64,000 nt of DNA from Phycomyces blakesleeanus NRRL 1555(-) (lineage: Eukaryota > Mucoromycota > Mucoromycetes > Mucorales > Phycomycetaceae): NCBI RefSeq assembly GCF_001638985.1, contig NW_017265152.1, positions 686,849 through 750,848 on the forward strand, read 5' to 3'. Positions 47,769 through 59,965 of the stretch are shown here, piece after piece. Below the pieces are notes generated by a model. The model worked only from the letters and a program-made list of their open reading frames with translations. It was not told where the DNA came from and searched no databases. Numbering within the stretch: position 1 is the stretch's first letter; each line of letters opens with the position of its first letter. The position numbers and the translations under genes are program-made.

Positions 47769-47783
47769 TACCTCCCTTTAGGC
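47769..47783 (+). repeat. 3' target-site duplication of LINE copy 2
   Basis: TACCTCCCTTTAGGC, directly after the A8 tail; identical to 43457-43471. Confidence 0.93.
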
Positions 47784-48178
47784 TCTTGTACTCCCTTTAT
47801 TCGCTTATTATTGTAACAAGGGATAATGCGAGAACATTTGGCCAGTCAAATATATTAGACATACAAAGGATTTGTGTAATTTATCCATATTTTTTTTTAT
47901 TATCCTTATTTCAGATGTATTAAAAAGAGGAAGACGTTGGGGGATGTTTGAGAAGAGTCAAAGAGACATGTCTCTTTTTCTAAGAAACAGCTCAGCTCAT
48001 GTAGAGTATAAAATGAAGAAGGTGAAAGAAAAATACAAAAGAAGGTACTAAGGCTTATATAGACCATTTGATTTTTGTTGTTGTGAGTGTTGTAATTTTT
48101 ACAGTTATGGTTACGGTTACGGTTACTGTTGGGCTTGTGGTTGGGGTTGTTGTATTTGTCGTTGGTGGTGTTGTTGAG

Positions 48179-48213
<35 letters not shown>

Positions 48214-48260
48214 TACTACTATTACTACTATTATGATTACTACTATTACTATTACTCTTT
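47784..48260. other. Spacer and 3' flank of the chitin synthase
   Basis: Contains GGTTACGGTTACGG-type repeats at 48107-48125 and an (ATT)n stretch at about 48179-48208. It should hold the chitin synthase 3' UTR. No gene. Confidence 0.5.
48179..48208. repeat. (ATT)n microsatellite
   Basis: About ten ATT units, then CTATTACTA-type degenerate repeats up to 48255, just beyond the chitin synthase stop codon. Confidence 0.9.
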
Positions 48261-51200
48261 TTATACAGCGCCTTGGAGTACACTCTCAATGCATACATTA
48301 ATGTAGTCCTTTTTACCCGCCATAGACACACCAAAGATTTGCTGAAGCTCTTCACGCACTTGCTTCTTGGTAACCTTTGTAAGATCTGCGGTGCTGAGGA
48401 TGCGCTTGACCTGGAACATGATTTCCTCGTTCTTAGGTCCAGCTGCATCGTCATTGAGGGTAAAGCCATCCATCATTAAAGACGGGTTACTGCCTGTCCA
48501 TCCAGGCATTTGTGAGTTGCGCATAGTGTTTGGTCTTGTTGTTCCGCCATTATTGATAGCACCAGTCATGTGGTCTCCCAGAGAAGCAGCAGATCGGTTG
48601 GAAGGCATCATCAACATCGCAGAAGGAGGGCGATAGACAGTAGATGCCGCGGCAAATCCTCGAGGCATCATGTTGCTGGTGTACACGCTTGCATTGTCAC
48701 CCGAACCATAAACAGATTCATTTCCTCCGGCCATTCCCATATTCATTGCCATACCATTAGCATTGAGACTATAGTGTTGTGATTGGTGGGGTCTCATTTT
48801 ACTCTTGTGGGTATATTGACTGCCGCTACCCTGAGACAGATTGTCACTCCATTCCTCAGCCATAAGAGTGCTCTCGTATTCAGACCATGTCATGGTAGGG
48901 ATTGTCTTGGGATCAAATTCACCTTCATCAGCCATAACCACGGCTTTACCCTTTTCTCCCAAAACCACACGAGTGTTACCCCACGAGAAGTCATCGAAAT
49001 GCCAGTAAGAATAAAGTGGAATATAGAACGAGAATACAGGAAGAGCCAGGATAGATACAAGCATCCAAACAATGTATTCCCACTTGCGATTGATTATAAA
49101 CAAGATTGCCTGAAGACCATATGTACCGGCAATTGTGGCAATAGTAATAATCGGTAGATCTCCTTCGACAGTAGCCAGCTGGTAAATGAGGTAGCCAAGG
49201 TAGCCAAGAATGGCAGGCATCACAAGAGTACTAATCAAATCCAACATGACAATAAAACGCATCGAGAAGCAGCAGAAACCACACAGACGAGGCAAGAATA
49301 CAAGTTCTCCGAGGTTGTGAACTGTCGAGTTAATCCATCGGCGACGTTGGGAAATCAGAACACTCCAAAGATCAGGTGCATTAGTCATACACTTGGCTTC
49401 GGCTGTGAATTTGGTTTTGAAGTTTGGGAAATGCTTGAGCAGGAGTGTGGTCAGGTAACGATCTTCACCAAGATGCAGCAGGTTCTTTTGGTGGAGCGTG
49501 TCGACATGATTAATGTTGTAATCATTAATGATATCGTTACTGATAAACAATGGTCTCTTTCCGTCTATAGTACGAATGCGGTACATAGTGAAACAACCTG
49601 GCAAACAACTGACTGTAGAGAACAGGGACTCGAACGACTTGATAAGATAATGCGAGATAAAATACTCGTATACCTGGATCATGGTAACCCATGTATCCTT
49701 TTCGTTAGCTAGCTTAGTTTCACCGCAAATACCCAGGATCTTGGAATCGTGAACCATACTAGACACAAGGCTGTTGAGACCATCTGGGAACACTTCGGTA
49801 TCAGCATCCACCATGAGCACATATTCATAGAATGTAGGGTTTACACCAATGACGTTCTTGAGCTGATGGAAAATTTCGAGCTGGAGGGGAACCATAGGGG
49901 CATCATGGTAAACACGGTTAAGGAACTGCATCAAGACCAACTGGGAATCACGCTTTCCTCTGTTTCCTGGTTTTTGTCGCTCTGAGGGCTTTCCACACTT
50001 GGCAACCACGATGTAAGGTACAACGTGTCCTGCACATTCGTAAAGTCCAGAATACACCTTGCCCATATTGTGCTGCTTTTGTCCTTCACCAACCGAGATA
50101 AATGAAAGAGGCTCTGGGTCGACATTGTTGTCGACATTGAGAATGTCCAGCACAATGCGGGGTGTAGGGCGATCATTTCCACTACCAATAATCATACCAT
50201 CGCAAATGATAAATAACAACTTGCGTTTATCATCATATTTGAGCGACGCAATAGAATCGATCGTCTTGCGTAAAGATTCTTCGTCTTCGGTGTAGCATGT
50301 AATCTGGCAAATGACAAATTTATCATATTCTTCTGGCATACGGTTGCTTCCGAATCTAAGAGCAGCCACGAATTTGAAGATGACGACACTTGCCAACAAA
50401 CAAGTGATGATCAGTAGCAGGTAAGTAGAGAACAGACACTTGGCTGAGTTACGGCTATCAACCATTCCGACGAAATACAAGTTTCGCAGACAAACAAGCT
50501 GACGTTCTCTGACTGCAGAATCGATAGGAAGAGAATTGAATGATTTTGTGATGTCAGATCCACTCTGTTGACGGAACAATTCGACAACAGCTGAGCTCAT
50601 AAAGTCTGTGCTGGCTCCAGAGGGTACCTCTTCGCCTGGAGGCGCAGATAAGTAGCGACCATTCTTGGTGTATGATGTGATATCGTAGATATGGTTGTCA
50701 ATGATTGCCCAGGTGCGGGTTGACTGTATACCGTTGATCAATGTTGGGTTGACAGCCTGTTGTGAAATTGCTTTAGGCTCGACACCCATGTGTCCGACTT
50801 TGTAATACTTGCGCAGGTAGGAGATCTGGTTGTAATACCAGTCCTTGGTATATCTTCCGCTTGAATACAAAAAGTTGTGATATTTGGCATTGGGATCCGT
50901 AAAATTAAGCTGATAGTCGAGAGAGACATATGGTGATACTTCACCATCTACACCCTGGCACAAGTCTGACACCTGGACTGGGAAAAGTGCAGTGGCATCT
51001 GTACCACCGTATGTTAATACAGAAGCGGTAGGAACAATATCAGTGGGAAAGTGATGGGGAGCAAAGTTGGCTAGATCAAATACTTCGCCACGAATAGCAA
51101 CGTATGCGTTCTTTGAACTCGAATGGCTCTGGAGTTCGGATTGGGAGAAAACATGCTGTTTAGGGCAAACGATCTCACCAAAGAACACAAGGAACCAAAC

Positions 51201-54200
51201 TACAAATCCACAAAGTAATACAATAATCATACACAGAGCCACTTTTTCACGCCAAGCCAGTCGTACGTCTTTGCGCTTCATTTTACCGCAGCTAGAAAGA
51301 GCAAAAGATGGGATCCACCAGGTGACAGCCCAGACAAAGAACAACCACTGCTTTCTACTGCGAGACATCTTGTGTACATCTTCGCCTGTCATATCGATCT
51401 CTTCCACCTGCGGTCGCTCATTACCGTAGAGACCTTTGCCCTCGTTTCCATAAGAGTGGGAGTGAGCTGCGTTTGAGTCGGAATAGTATGATTCATCCTG
51501 GTAACGGCTACTATTGTTATCTTGATGGTAATAGTCGTCGTCGGAATAATATGAGCGTTGGTCATCCTGCTGACGTATAGCAGGTGGAGGTAGTCCAGCT
51601 GCCATTGCTACAGACTGAAGGTGACTTGTTGAGAGGTTATTCGAGCTTGCGTTAGCATTGTTAACTGCCGCTGAGCTGACAGACTGATCATCCGTTCCGA
51701 CATAATTTACTGCGTTCTGGCTCTCTTTGGCGTTGCGTTGATCCTCTTTTTCAAGAACTCGTAGTTGATCTTCCAGCGTTCTCCAGGCTGAATAATTTAA
51801 GAAAACCTAATAAGGGGTGAGCGAAAAAATAAAAAATAAATAAATAAATAAACAAATTTTGTATAAAATATTTGACGTGTCTTTTTTTGTTTGTTGTCAA
51901 AAAAAATATATTTTACCTTTGTTGTTCCAACAGCCATTTCTGCTGCTGACCAACCCATGAAATCTCCTACAGATTCACATCTTGCGCGTGGAAGACGTGT
52001 AAAGTCAAGGCCAAAGCCATTAAGAGGAACAGCATAACGATCCAAGAAGGCTTGGTGTGTGTAGACTTCACTGTAATCTATTTGAACCTTCTCTGCTACA
52101 GAAGCAAGGCCATATGCTTCGGACTGGGCTTCGACACGCTTATTGTCGAATTGTGTTGGGTTGGCATTCTCGTTTGGACGAAGACAATATACAGACCAGA
52201 CCTTGGTTTCTTCAAACGCCGCTACCAACTCATCCATAGCGGACTGTAACTGGCCCAAGACCATACGAGAGGTTTTGGAAGCACTATCTTCGGTAGGTGC
52301 AGCTTTGGATTGATTGCGACGCATGGATGGCTGGCGAGTAGGTCTGACGGATTGCTGTGCGGAAATTATGGTCTGATCATTACGTGGGTGAAGTTCAGTT
52401 GAGAGACTCTGGTCGGCGAAAAGGTCGACCATGAAAGGGTTCCAGGATGGGGCCATGTCGGCACTGCCTCTAAACAAGGCAACAAAATCTACCGAAAGCT
52501 GACCTGCATTCTGACTAAGGAATCCCAGGGGGTTGTAAATCACCTGTCCTGTAAAATGCTTGATGGCAAATTGACGTGCATTTGTATCAGCCGTTTTAGC
52601 ACTGAAACAAAGATGATTACTGTTGTACTTGATTAGGGATTCCACAAGATTGCTATCCGTCAATCCACGTTTGCCCTTTTCACTTGTCTCTGTCATGCTG
52701 TTTATCAGGCTGCAGATACCCTTTGAAGGTCGGTTGAGCAGTGCAAGACAATCGGCATTGTGACCCATTGAGATAGCCGAGCTCATCGTGATACCTTCGC
52801 TTTGGTAGGCCATGGCTGTTTCAGATTCAAATATCTGGGTTGTCATGAAGTGCTGAATGCGCTCTGTGGCCAGATTGACACAGAACGATTCGAATCCACT
52901 TGCTGTTCGGGCGTTCATCTGAGGGCCTGGAAGATCAAGTATACCAATAACACTGCTAAAATTCTCATTACACAGTTTGGTGTTTATGCGTTCGACCAGC
53001 CAGGAGAACAATATGGAATAGAGGGCTTTGACAAGTTCATCTCGCTGAAGACTGGCTTGCTCTGCGTTGAGGATAAGAGTTGTGACATCTTTGCGAATCA
53101 TTGTGGTCTTGAATGCCAAGACGTTTTCTAAAGCGCGCGGATCGAGTCCGAGCATGTCCGAGACACGTTCGAGAGTCTCTGTGTTTTTGACATAGGCAGC
53201 TTCCTGGTCTACGCCAACCGAGTCTATGAAGATGAGATTGCCAAGATGTAACAAAGAGGCAAGCAACTGCATGATGCGACTAATATGATCTTTTCGGAAT
53301 CCACTTGAGCGCAGGGCGGCCTTGAGCTCTTCATAGTTTACTTCGTCTTCTTTTGTGAGAGTCGTTTGACGGTATGCCTTTGATAGGTAGCTATATTGTG
53401 ATGTGTCGTCCACTAGACCCAAAGCACTGCGTTCTTCGGGGGTTGCGCCGGCAACCAACTGATAAAATACATGGAAATTGCTTTCAAAACTTCCGGTCGT
53501 GCTAGGGGTTCCCGTTATTCGCGAGCGTTCGAGTAGGTAGTGCAGGGTCTTTTGGCCGACCATACGACCACGTTCGTTGAACTGTATTTCGTGGTAGACA
53601 CCAAAACGGGATGCGCTGGTATTGTTGAGGGTGCGTGCGCTGCCAAATGCTTCGAGAACCCTGAGGGATTGCAAGATCTGGGTCTGTACTTTGGATTCTT
53701 TCTTGTGGCTACTGAGTCGTACTAGGTGCCGGACAATCAACTTGCGGATCTCGGTCTTTCCTCCTCCCGACTCGCCGCTAATGAAAGGTGATGAAGAGGT
53801 ATTTGAGTAAACACAAACAACATATTCATACACATGCAGATACACACATATTTGTATATTTTTCATATATGCATATATGTTATAGATACATTGGCTCAAT
53901 GGCTGTCTGTATATATTTTTTTTAAAAAAAGGTATTGCTTCGTTAATTTACCATACAATCAGGTTCTGGTCTGTGCCGGTACGTCTGAGATGGAAATAGG
54001 CCTTGTTAACAAGATCAAATAGGTGCGGGTCCAAGGCAATTTTGTTGGTTGATGCCCCAGAGCTAGTATCTTTGTATGCTGCTACATATTCAAGACTTGT
54101 CTGATCATCGTGCTGGGCGAGTACTTTATATGAGTTGAGGAAAACAAGGCGAGAAGATCCAAGCTTGGTATATTGACGGTTCTGCTCGAATCGTGCCTTG

Positions 54201-54295
54201 AGACAACTGACAAGGGCGTCGTTTGTGAATGTTTGTAGGGTAGCAAGGTCTGAACGGTTAGCGTCCGTCAGGTTACGTTGTTTCGGCTTCCCCAT
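48261..54295 (-). CDS. Myosin motor-chitin synthase fusion (class V/VII type)
   Basis: Three exons (53952-54295, 51917-53777, 48261-51806) join exactly to 5751 nt, 1916 residues. Residues 1-740 form a myosin motor: P-loop GESGGGKTE, switch I NNTSASRFG, switch II region DLPGPQ, EKVQIDYSEVYTHQAF near the end, and KVFLNYSAW at the exon 2/3 junction. A Tyr/Ser/Asp-rich linker follows, then TM segments, a cytochrome b5-like region (YVAIRGEVFDLANFAPHHF), the GT2 chitin synthase core (LMVDADTEVFPDGLN, SRYL-like EDRYLTTLLL, ISQRRRWINSTVHN), more TM helices, and a C-terminal DEK_C-like domain (VKRILSTADLTKVTKKQVRE). It makes cell-wall chitin at the plasma membrane. The degenerate switch II and altered P-loop fit the family, whose motor may tether rather than walk. 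Confidence 0.97.
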
Positions 54296-54358
54296 CAAAG
54301 ACGAACAACCCTCAAGAGAAAGAAAGATGGAAGAGAAAGAAAGTAAAAATAATAAAAA

Positions 54359-54407
54359 CACTATAAATGGGGACCCGTCCGATTACCATGGCAACCTGAT
54401 TGGCCCA
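54359..54407 (-). promoter_or_regulatory. Promoter of the myosin-chitin synthase: CCAAT, X-box, TATA-like
   Basis: Read in the gene's direction: GGCCAATCAG (CCAAT, about -105), then GTTGCCATGGTAAT (54382-54395, about -87 to -100), an imperfect inverted repeat matching the RFX-type X-box, then CATTTATAG (about -66). All lie within 115 bp upstream of the ATG. The CCAAT and X-box are adjacent, as in some fungal and animal RFX/NF-Y promoters. Binding is inferred. Confidence 0.55.
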
Positions 54408-54802
54408 TGTTTGTGTCAACAGGTAACCAAAGATTTAAAAATAGCGAAGGAACACAAGAAAACCCCTTTCCAACTTTGATTCCGATCCTTTTACTGTGAA
54501 AAATATTTATATATCTATTATTATTTTTAAAAACTTTGTAAAAAAAAATTATACTGAATTCCAAATGAATTCAGTCCAATTATTTAATAATAAAGCTATA
54601 AACGCTAGGCACCTTTAAACTAATGATTTGGTTGTTTATTCACAAGCCAATAAAGGCAGAATCTATAAATTGGACTCTATTTCTGGCACAATTGTTATTG
54701 TTTATTGTAATTTAGAAAGACATATATGTATTTAAATAGATAATAAAATATATAGATAAAAAAAATGAAACAAGCAAGACAAGCAAGACAGAATCATACA
54801 CC
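54408..54802. other. Spacer between the chitin synthase and the disordered-protein gene
   Basis: AT-rich sequence with an AAATGAATTCAG patch. It would hold the distal chitin synthase promoter and the 3' UTR of the next gene. No gene. Confidence 0.4.
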
Positions 54803-57246
54803 TTAAACCGCCACCGCTTCCACTTTCTCCACCTCCGCCACTGACACTCCTACTGGCACTCCTACTGCTACTGATGCTGGTGCTGCTGGTGCTGCTACTG
54901 GCACTGTCTCCGTCTTATCAACCTTTACTTCTTTTTCTTCGTTTTCTGGCTGCTCTGGTGCATGATGTGTCAGAATTGAGGTACACTTGGGCTGTCCCTG
55001 GCTGTGGAAATAAGCTGGGGTAGGAGGGTAATGATGATGGTGATGGTGGTGATGATGCTGGTGTTTCTTACAGCCACGAGAGCCACCACTAGATGAGGAT
55101 CGCATTTTACGCCCCTCTTCAAGATGCATTCGGCTAGATGATGTATGGCTGATTGGCCCATTATGTTTGTGACAGACAGGTGGAGAATAAAATGGATATT
55201 GCTGGTGGTAATAGTGCATAGGAGGCCATGGATGAGTTTGATGTTGTCTTGCACTACAGAGCATCATCTGCTGCTGTTGAGGGTAAGGGTTAGAATACTG
55301 CTGGCGATAAACATTCTGCTCATTGTGATGGTCGTTGTCGTTGGCCGAACGAAGTGACTCACAGTCTCTTCTGTCTTCAGTGTCTGCATATGAAGGCAAG
55401 TTAGGTACAGAATAATGAGCTTTACGCATACGCATCCAGCCCAGCTCTTTCTTTAGCTTATTGGGTAGCCCTGAAAGACGGCAGATGATTCTGTCTTGGC
55501 TCATTATTGAAACAGCCGACTTTCTGCTCTGCATGTCTGAAGAACCATCTGTTTGCAGAGAAATACTAGGCATGGGCACAGGGGGGATCCATTCCGGGGG
55601 TGTAATAGGCATGCGCTTCATAGAATGCTCTGACATTGATCTTGTCTTTTTGTGAATCAGCAATGGTTTGACGTGTGACAAAGCAGGTCTTGGGCTGTCT
55701 GTCTTGATATCCCCGTCTTTGGCGTCTGACTTGTTCTCGGCTGTAGTTGGTTCGGTTGCAGCCTCTACCTTTAGTTTATCGCCCTTGACCTTTTCAGTCT
55801 TGGTCTTTTCGGCCTTGGCTTTCTCAGGCTTGGTCGGGGATTCGGCTTTCTCATACACGATATCCCCAGTAATAGGTGTGGTATTGGGTGGCGGTGGCGG
55901 CGGAAGCTGCTCGGAGGGGTCAAATGTCAGGAGTGGACGGCGGGCACCAGTCGTGGGTAATATGGGGGAGTCCTGCTGCATGGCTGGATAAGCTGACTTG
56001 GACCTTTGTAATTTGGACTGTCCGTTTACTAAGTCAGGTCTGTGCATCGGGCGATCAGCCATCATAAAAGGAGCAGGCTGACCAGGATACATCGAATGTA
56101 TCGGCAGGATATCAGTCTAATTGCATTTAGATAAGAAATAAATCAAAAGTAAGTTATTGTGTAATTAAATGTTGTCCCACAGTTGCTTATTATTGCAGCT
56201 GCCTTGTTCCCTTACCTGTATTTGGAGGGCAGGCTGTCGATAAATGTCCATGGCTAATGAAGGAGACTGGATCATGTTATTAACAGGGATATTTAACCTG
56301 CCGTACGACTTGGACTGAGGCAACTTGTGGCGAGGCATATATGCTTGCTGTTGCTGCTGTTGCTGCTGCTGTTCATTTGCCATACGATAAAGATTTGGCA
56401 TTGAAGGCGAGCTGACTTGACGCTCTTGAAAGGTTGGTTGAGAGGTGAGACGGTATTCTTGACGATGTCTTTCCTTCATTCTACTCATCAGGGCTTTTGA
56501 GATAACAGGCGGCTGTCCGAGCTGAATAGGATGGATAGATGACAACTGCGGTACGGATGGAGAGTGCTGCAGTTGCTTAACCGGTTTTGGGGATTCTGGA
56601 GACTTTTTAACCAAAACTGGGCGTGAAGGGGAACGTACAATGCGGGCTTCCTTGGGTTCTGGATCCGCCTCGGTGTTTCTCATGAATGGAGGCTGGGGAC
56701 CCACTTTTGATAGAGGGGTTACTGGTGGGCTAATAGGAGCTGATACAGGAGTTGGACGGGCTGGTGAGGAGACTCTAGGGCTACGAAGATCATGGACTGC
56801 TGTGTAATTATTGGGTGTCTGTACTGCAGGGATTGATGTAAACGCTAGTGGTACAGGCGGCGTTGGCAGTACAGCAGCTACAAGGACATAGTACACATAT
56901 GAGATTCTTGTTCGATTAACCCCCTTGCCTTTATTAGGCTCACATGGCGACATCGATGGATGAAGTTACGCATTTCATCCTGGTTGGCTTAATGGAAAAT
57001 ACTAATACTATATTGAGGCCTATTACCTTGACTAGGTGTCAGTTCTTTCCAAATGTCGTCGAGTAAACTATAGCTAGTGTCAGCAGGAGCGGTTGCCACA
57101 GGTGACATAAAAGTGTCGGCAATAGGTGACCTAAAGGCCTCTAGATCTGGTAGTGACAAGGGCTCAGGCTCAGGCTCATGTTCGACAACAATTGGATCCG
57201 GCAAAGAATCCTTTTTGTTGCGCTTCACAAAATTCAGTAGGCCCAT
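54803..57246 (-). CDS. Disordered Pro/Ser/Gln/His-rich protein, unknown
   Basis: Three exons (start ATG at 57244-57246, MGLLNFVKRNKKDSLPD) give about 730 residues. The second exon begins AAVLPTPPVP and holds a Q9 run; the third holds Pro-rich (QLPPPPPPNTTP), Lys/Glu-rich (KPEKAKAEKTKTEKVKG) and His-rich (HHHHHHHH) segments. Only the first ~70 residues look ordered (LPDLEAFRSPIADTF, SYSLLDDIWKEL). Several SPxxP and RSxS motifs could be kinase or SH3 sites. I recognise no domain. The basic N-terminus with two short helices could be membrane- or partner-binding. The gene follows the chitin synthase in the same orientation. Confidence 0.75.
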
Positions 57247-58495
57247 CAATCGATAAAAGATTTGTAAACGAGATGATGAAGAAAGAAAGAGGCAAGTGTA
57301 GAAGGAGAGAGGGTAATATATGCGCTGGAAGTTTGCGAGAAAACGAGATTGTTTGAATTAGAAAGTTAGCCAGTATAAGCACTCCTGATTGCAGCATTGC
57401 CTAAGGATGATCAACAATATATGTATCTTACAACTCTCATGCAGTGTAAAGGCTCCAGCTCTCTCTGAATAGAATCAGAAAACTACGGGATCCGCACATT
57501 GGGGAAATACGCGTGCTAAGACGAGAACCATCTAATTTCGTTTCTACAGAATAAAGAGTCTTCCGCATGTAGTTCCTGCAACTTACAATATAGTGCGCAC
57601 ATTATCAACCAGCATTTGAACTCAAACCCTCCAACACATTTATTACAAATAATCGAACAAAGCTAAGCACCGAAATCCACCTGGATTACATAGACTGGTT
57701 CCTTTCAGTCAAATATACCAGGATCTATTGTTTGAGCCTCTTAGGCATCTTTAAACAGGTTGTGTATGCCTTTCTTTTACAAATTGTACAACCAATCGTT
57801 TTTTTGTTTGGTCGATCTTTAACGATGGTGTTTGTGCTGGGTAATGCAGTAAACATATACACATAGATGCAGGGTCACTTTTAACTTGTTTCTCACAAAT
57901 GAAAAAGAATAAAATGCGCCTCGGTCGATAAGCCGCCAAAAAGCGAGACTCGGGCTTTTACTTGAACCTTTTGAGTGTGTTTTCTTTTTCTTTTAAAAAG
58001 AGAAGAATTGCGGCTGATTTTACTTCAGGGGGGAAGTGTATGTGTGGTCCAGAGAAGTGGCAAGATGCATGCATTCAACACACCAATACCGCAAAGTCAC
58101 GTAAGAGCCCCTCCTGTTTGTCTTCTCGCCCTTACTTATTACTTGCATTGTATTCAATCCAGAAGGAGTACAAAGGTGACTTTGGTACATTATTATAGAT
58201 TCTAATACTGCATATGCCCTATTATTCTCTCTCTCTCTCTTTCTTTCTTCTACACTTCATCTACTGTATATATCCCTTCAATTCCATCCCTAAGTCCCCT
58301 TGCCTAAGTAACTAGAATTAGATCAAATACATTGAAACGGAAAAGGAGGGGAAAAGGAGAAGGGGGAGGGTAAAGGGGAGGGGATAGTGTTCATAATGAT
58401 GCTTTAATTTTGTGTGTGTGTTTTTTTTTGCTTTTTTTGTTTGTTTATTGATGTCATCTGTACTGTCTATACAAATATATCCACCCGATCAATCT
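57247..58495. other. 1.2-kb intergenic upstream of eIF5 3' end
   Basis: Mixed-GC spacer, less AT-rich than elsewhere, without a recognisable gene. A (CT)n-rich patch lies at 58229-58250 and a G/A-rich AGGGGAAAAGG run at 58340-58385. A 78-codon frame at 57962-58198 has no support. Confidence 0.5.
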
Positions 58496-59965
58496 TTAAT
58501 CAGATTCTTCTTCCTCCGAGGCGTTCTCTAACCATTCCAAGAAAGGCTTGGCTGCCTTCTTGATTTCTTTGGAGACTTCCTTGTCAACATAGCGTTTTGA
58601 GGGCTTCTCACCCCACTTGATAAATACATCATCTCCAATGATATCAGCCTCGTAAAGTCCCATAAGAATATTTGGCATCTTCTTCAACAAGGTGTCTTTA
58701 TATTCGTTGCCCACCAATCGCTCGATACCACCCAACACAGCCTTTTGGTGCTTCTCATCATCCTTAACAAACTTGCGAAGGAGCTTGGTACGCTTAGGAA
58801 TCTGGGCGACGACAGAGGCATCGAAGATACATTGCATGAGGACCTGGACAGACTTGTACTTTCCAAATACACCCAACTCTTCAGCCTTGGCAATAATATC
58901 TTCATCACTAGGAGCTTCCTCTTTCTCAAGCCATTCGCCAAACTGCTCATACTTATTTTCGCCTTCTTCATCGTCGTCGTCGCCATTACCAAATGAGCCA
59001 GACTTAACATTAAGTTCTTTCATACGCTGAGCTACTGCAGCTTCGCTGGTATCTTCGGACCATCCTTCTTGGGCCAGTTTACTTTCCAACTTGAGTCCAG
59101 CAGCTTCCTTGTTAATACGCTGAGTAATAAGGTCATCGTCCGAGCCGTTCATATCATCATCATCCTGAAGTTCTTGATCTGGCATACCATGCTCATCAGT
59201 ACCATTGGCCTGAGCAGTAGCAGCCATACGCTGTCTGCGCTGTTTCTTGACTGCCTGAGCAGGAGGGTTCTTGAGAATATATGTAGCCAGTTTGTGGCGC
59301 ATATCGGCCATGTTACGAGCACCACAGGCCTTGCAGTCCATCCAAATATCATTACCCTTGATAATCTATAAGGAAAAAAATCCCGTGGTTAATAGATGAC
59401 TATGTACAAAACATTTGTTGTAATTGTATTTATTTATATTTTTAATAAAAAACTAATCGATTCCCAACTTACAATATCGGTCTCGGGGTTCTGGCAAGAA
59501 GAACAGAGAACGAATTTGGAAATGAAACTGTCGAGGATAGTCTGGAGTCTTTCAGCATCATGTTCACCAGTTACAATATAACGTTCATTTTTGTCATCGC
59601 AAGTGGTCTGGGCACCGAGTACGCAGCCAAAAAACTTTGTAGGATCTAGGATGATTTCATAAGATGTGATCAGTAATCAAAATCTATTTTATTTTACAAA
59701 AAATAATAGTAGTAGTAATGCTTACATGAAGAGGGGCGAGAAAGAGCACGCGCGATATCAGTCATGTTTGGAATGACAGTCTTGATTCCGTTACCTTTGC
59801 CTTCGACCTTTTACGTAAAAAAATTATATAAAAAAAACAGTAAGAATAAAAAAAAAGATAAAGTATGATCATTCAAGTAATGTGGCTTACCTTTGCGACT
59901 AGACGAGGCATTTTGTAACGATAGAATGAATCTTTAACATCGCGGCGTACATTAATAGCAGACAT
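58496..59965 (-). CDS. TIF5: Translation initiation factor eIF5
   Basis: Four exons (59891-59965, 59726-59807, 59473-59645, 58496-59365) total 1200 nt, 399 residues. The N-terminal domain starts [20 protein letters not shown], with the GAP-activating Arg in FYRYKMP, then [31 protein letters not shown]4 zinc finger follows ([19 protein letters not shown]), then [12 protein letters not shown]. After an acidic linker (EDGxx-type repeats DDDDEEGEN) comes the C-terminal W2/MIF4G-like HEAT domain ending [14 protein letters not shown], the AA-box that binds eIF2-beta and eIF3. eIF5 stimulates eIF2-GTP hydrolysis at start-codon recognition. Length matches the family. Confidence 0.97.

Noticed and set aside
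53880..53950. Possible tRNA A-box-like TTGGCTCAATGG
   Set aside because: It lies in a chitin synthase intron with no B-box or cloverleaf following.
57715..57760. Further LINE tail relic (GAGCCTCTTAGGCA, minus)
   Set aside because: Similarity to the LINE 3' UTR covers only about 15 bases without a poly(A) end.
57962..58198. 78-codon plus-strand frame
   Set aside because: No promoter, splice or homology evidence; partly overlaps another random frame.
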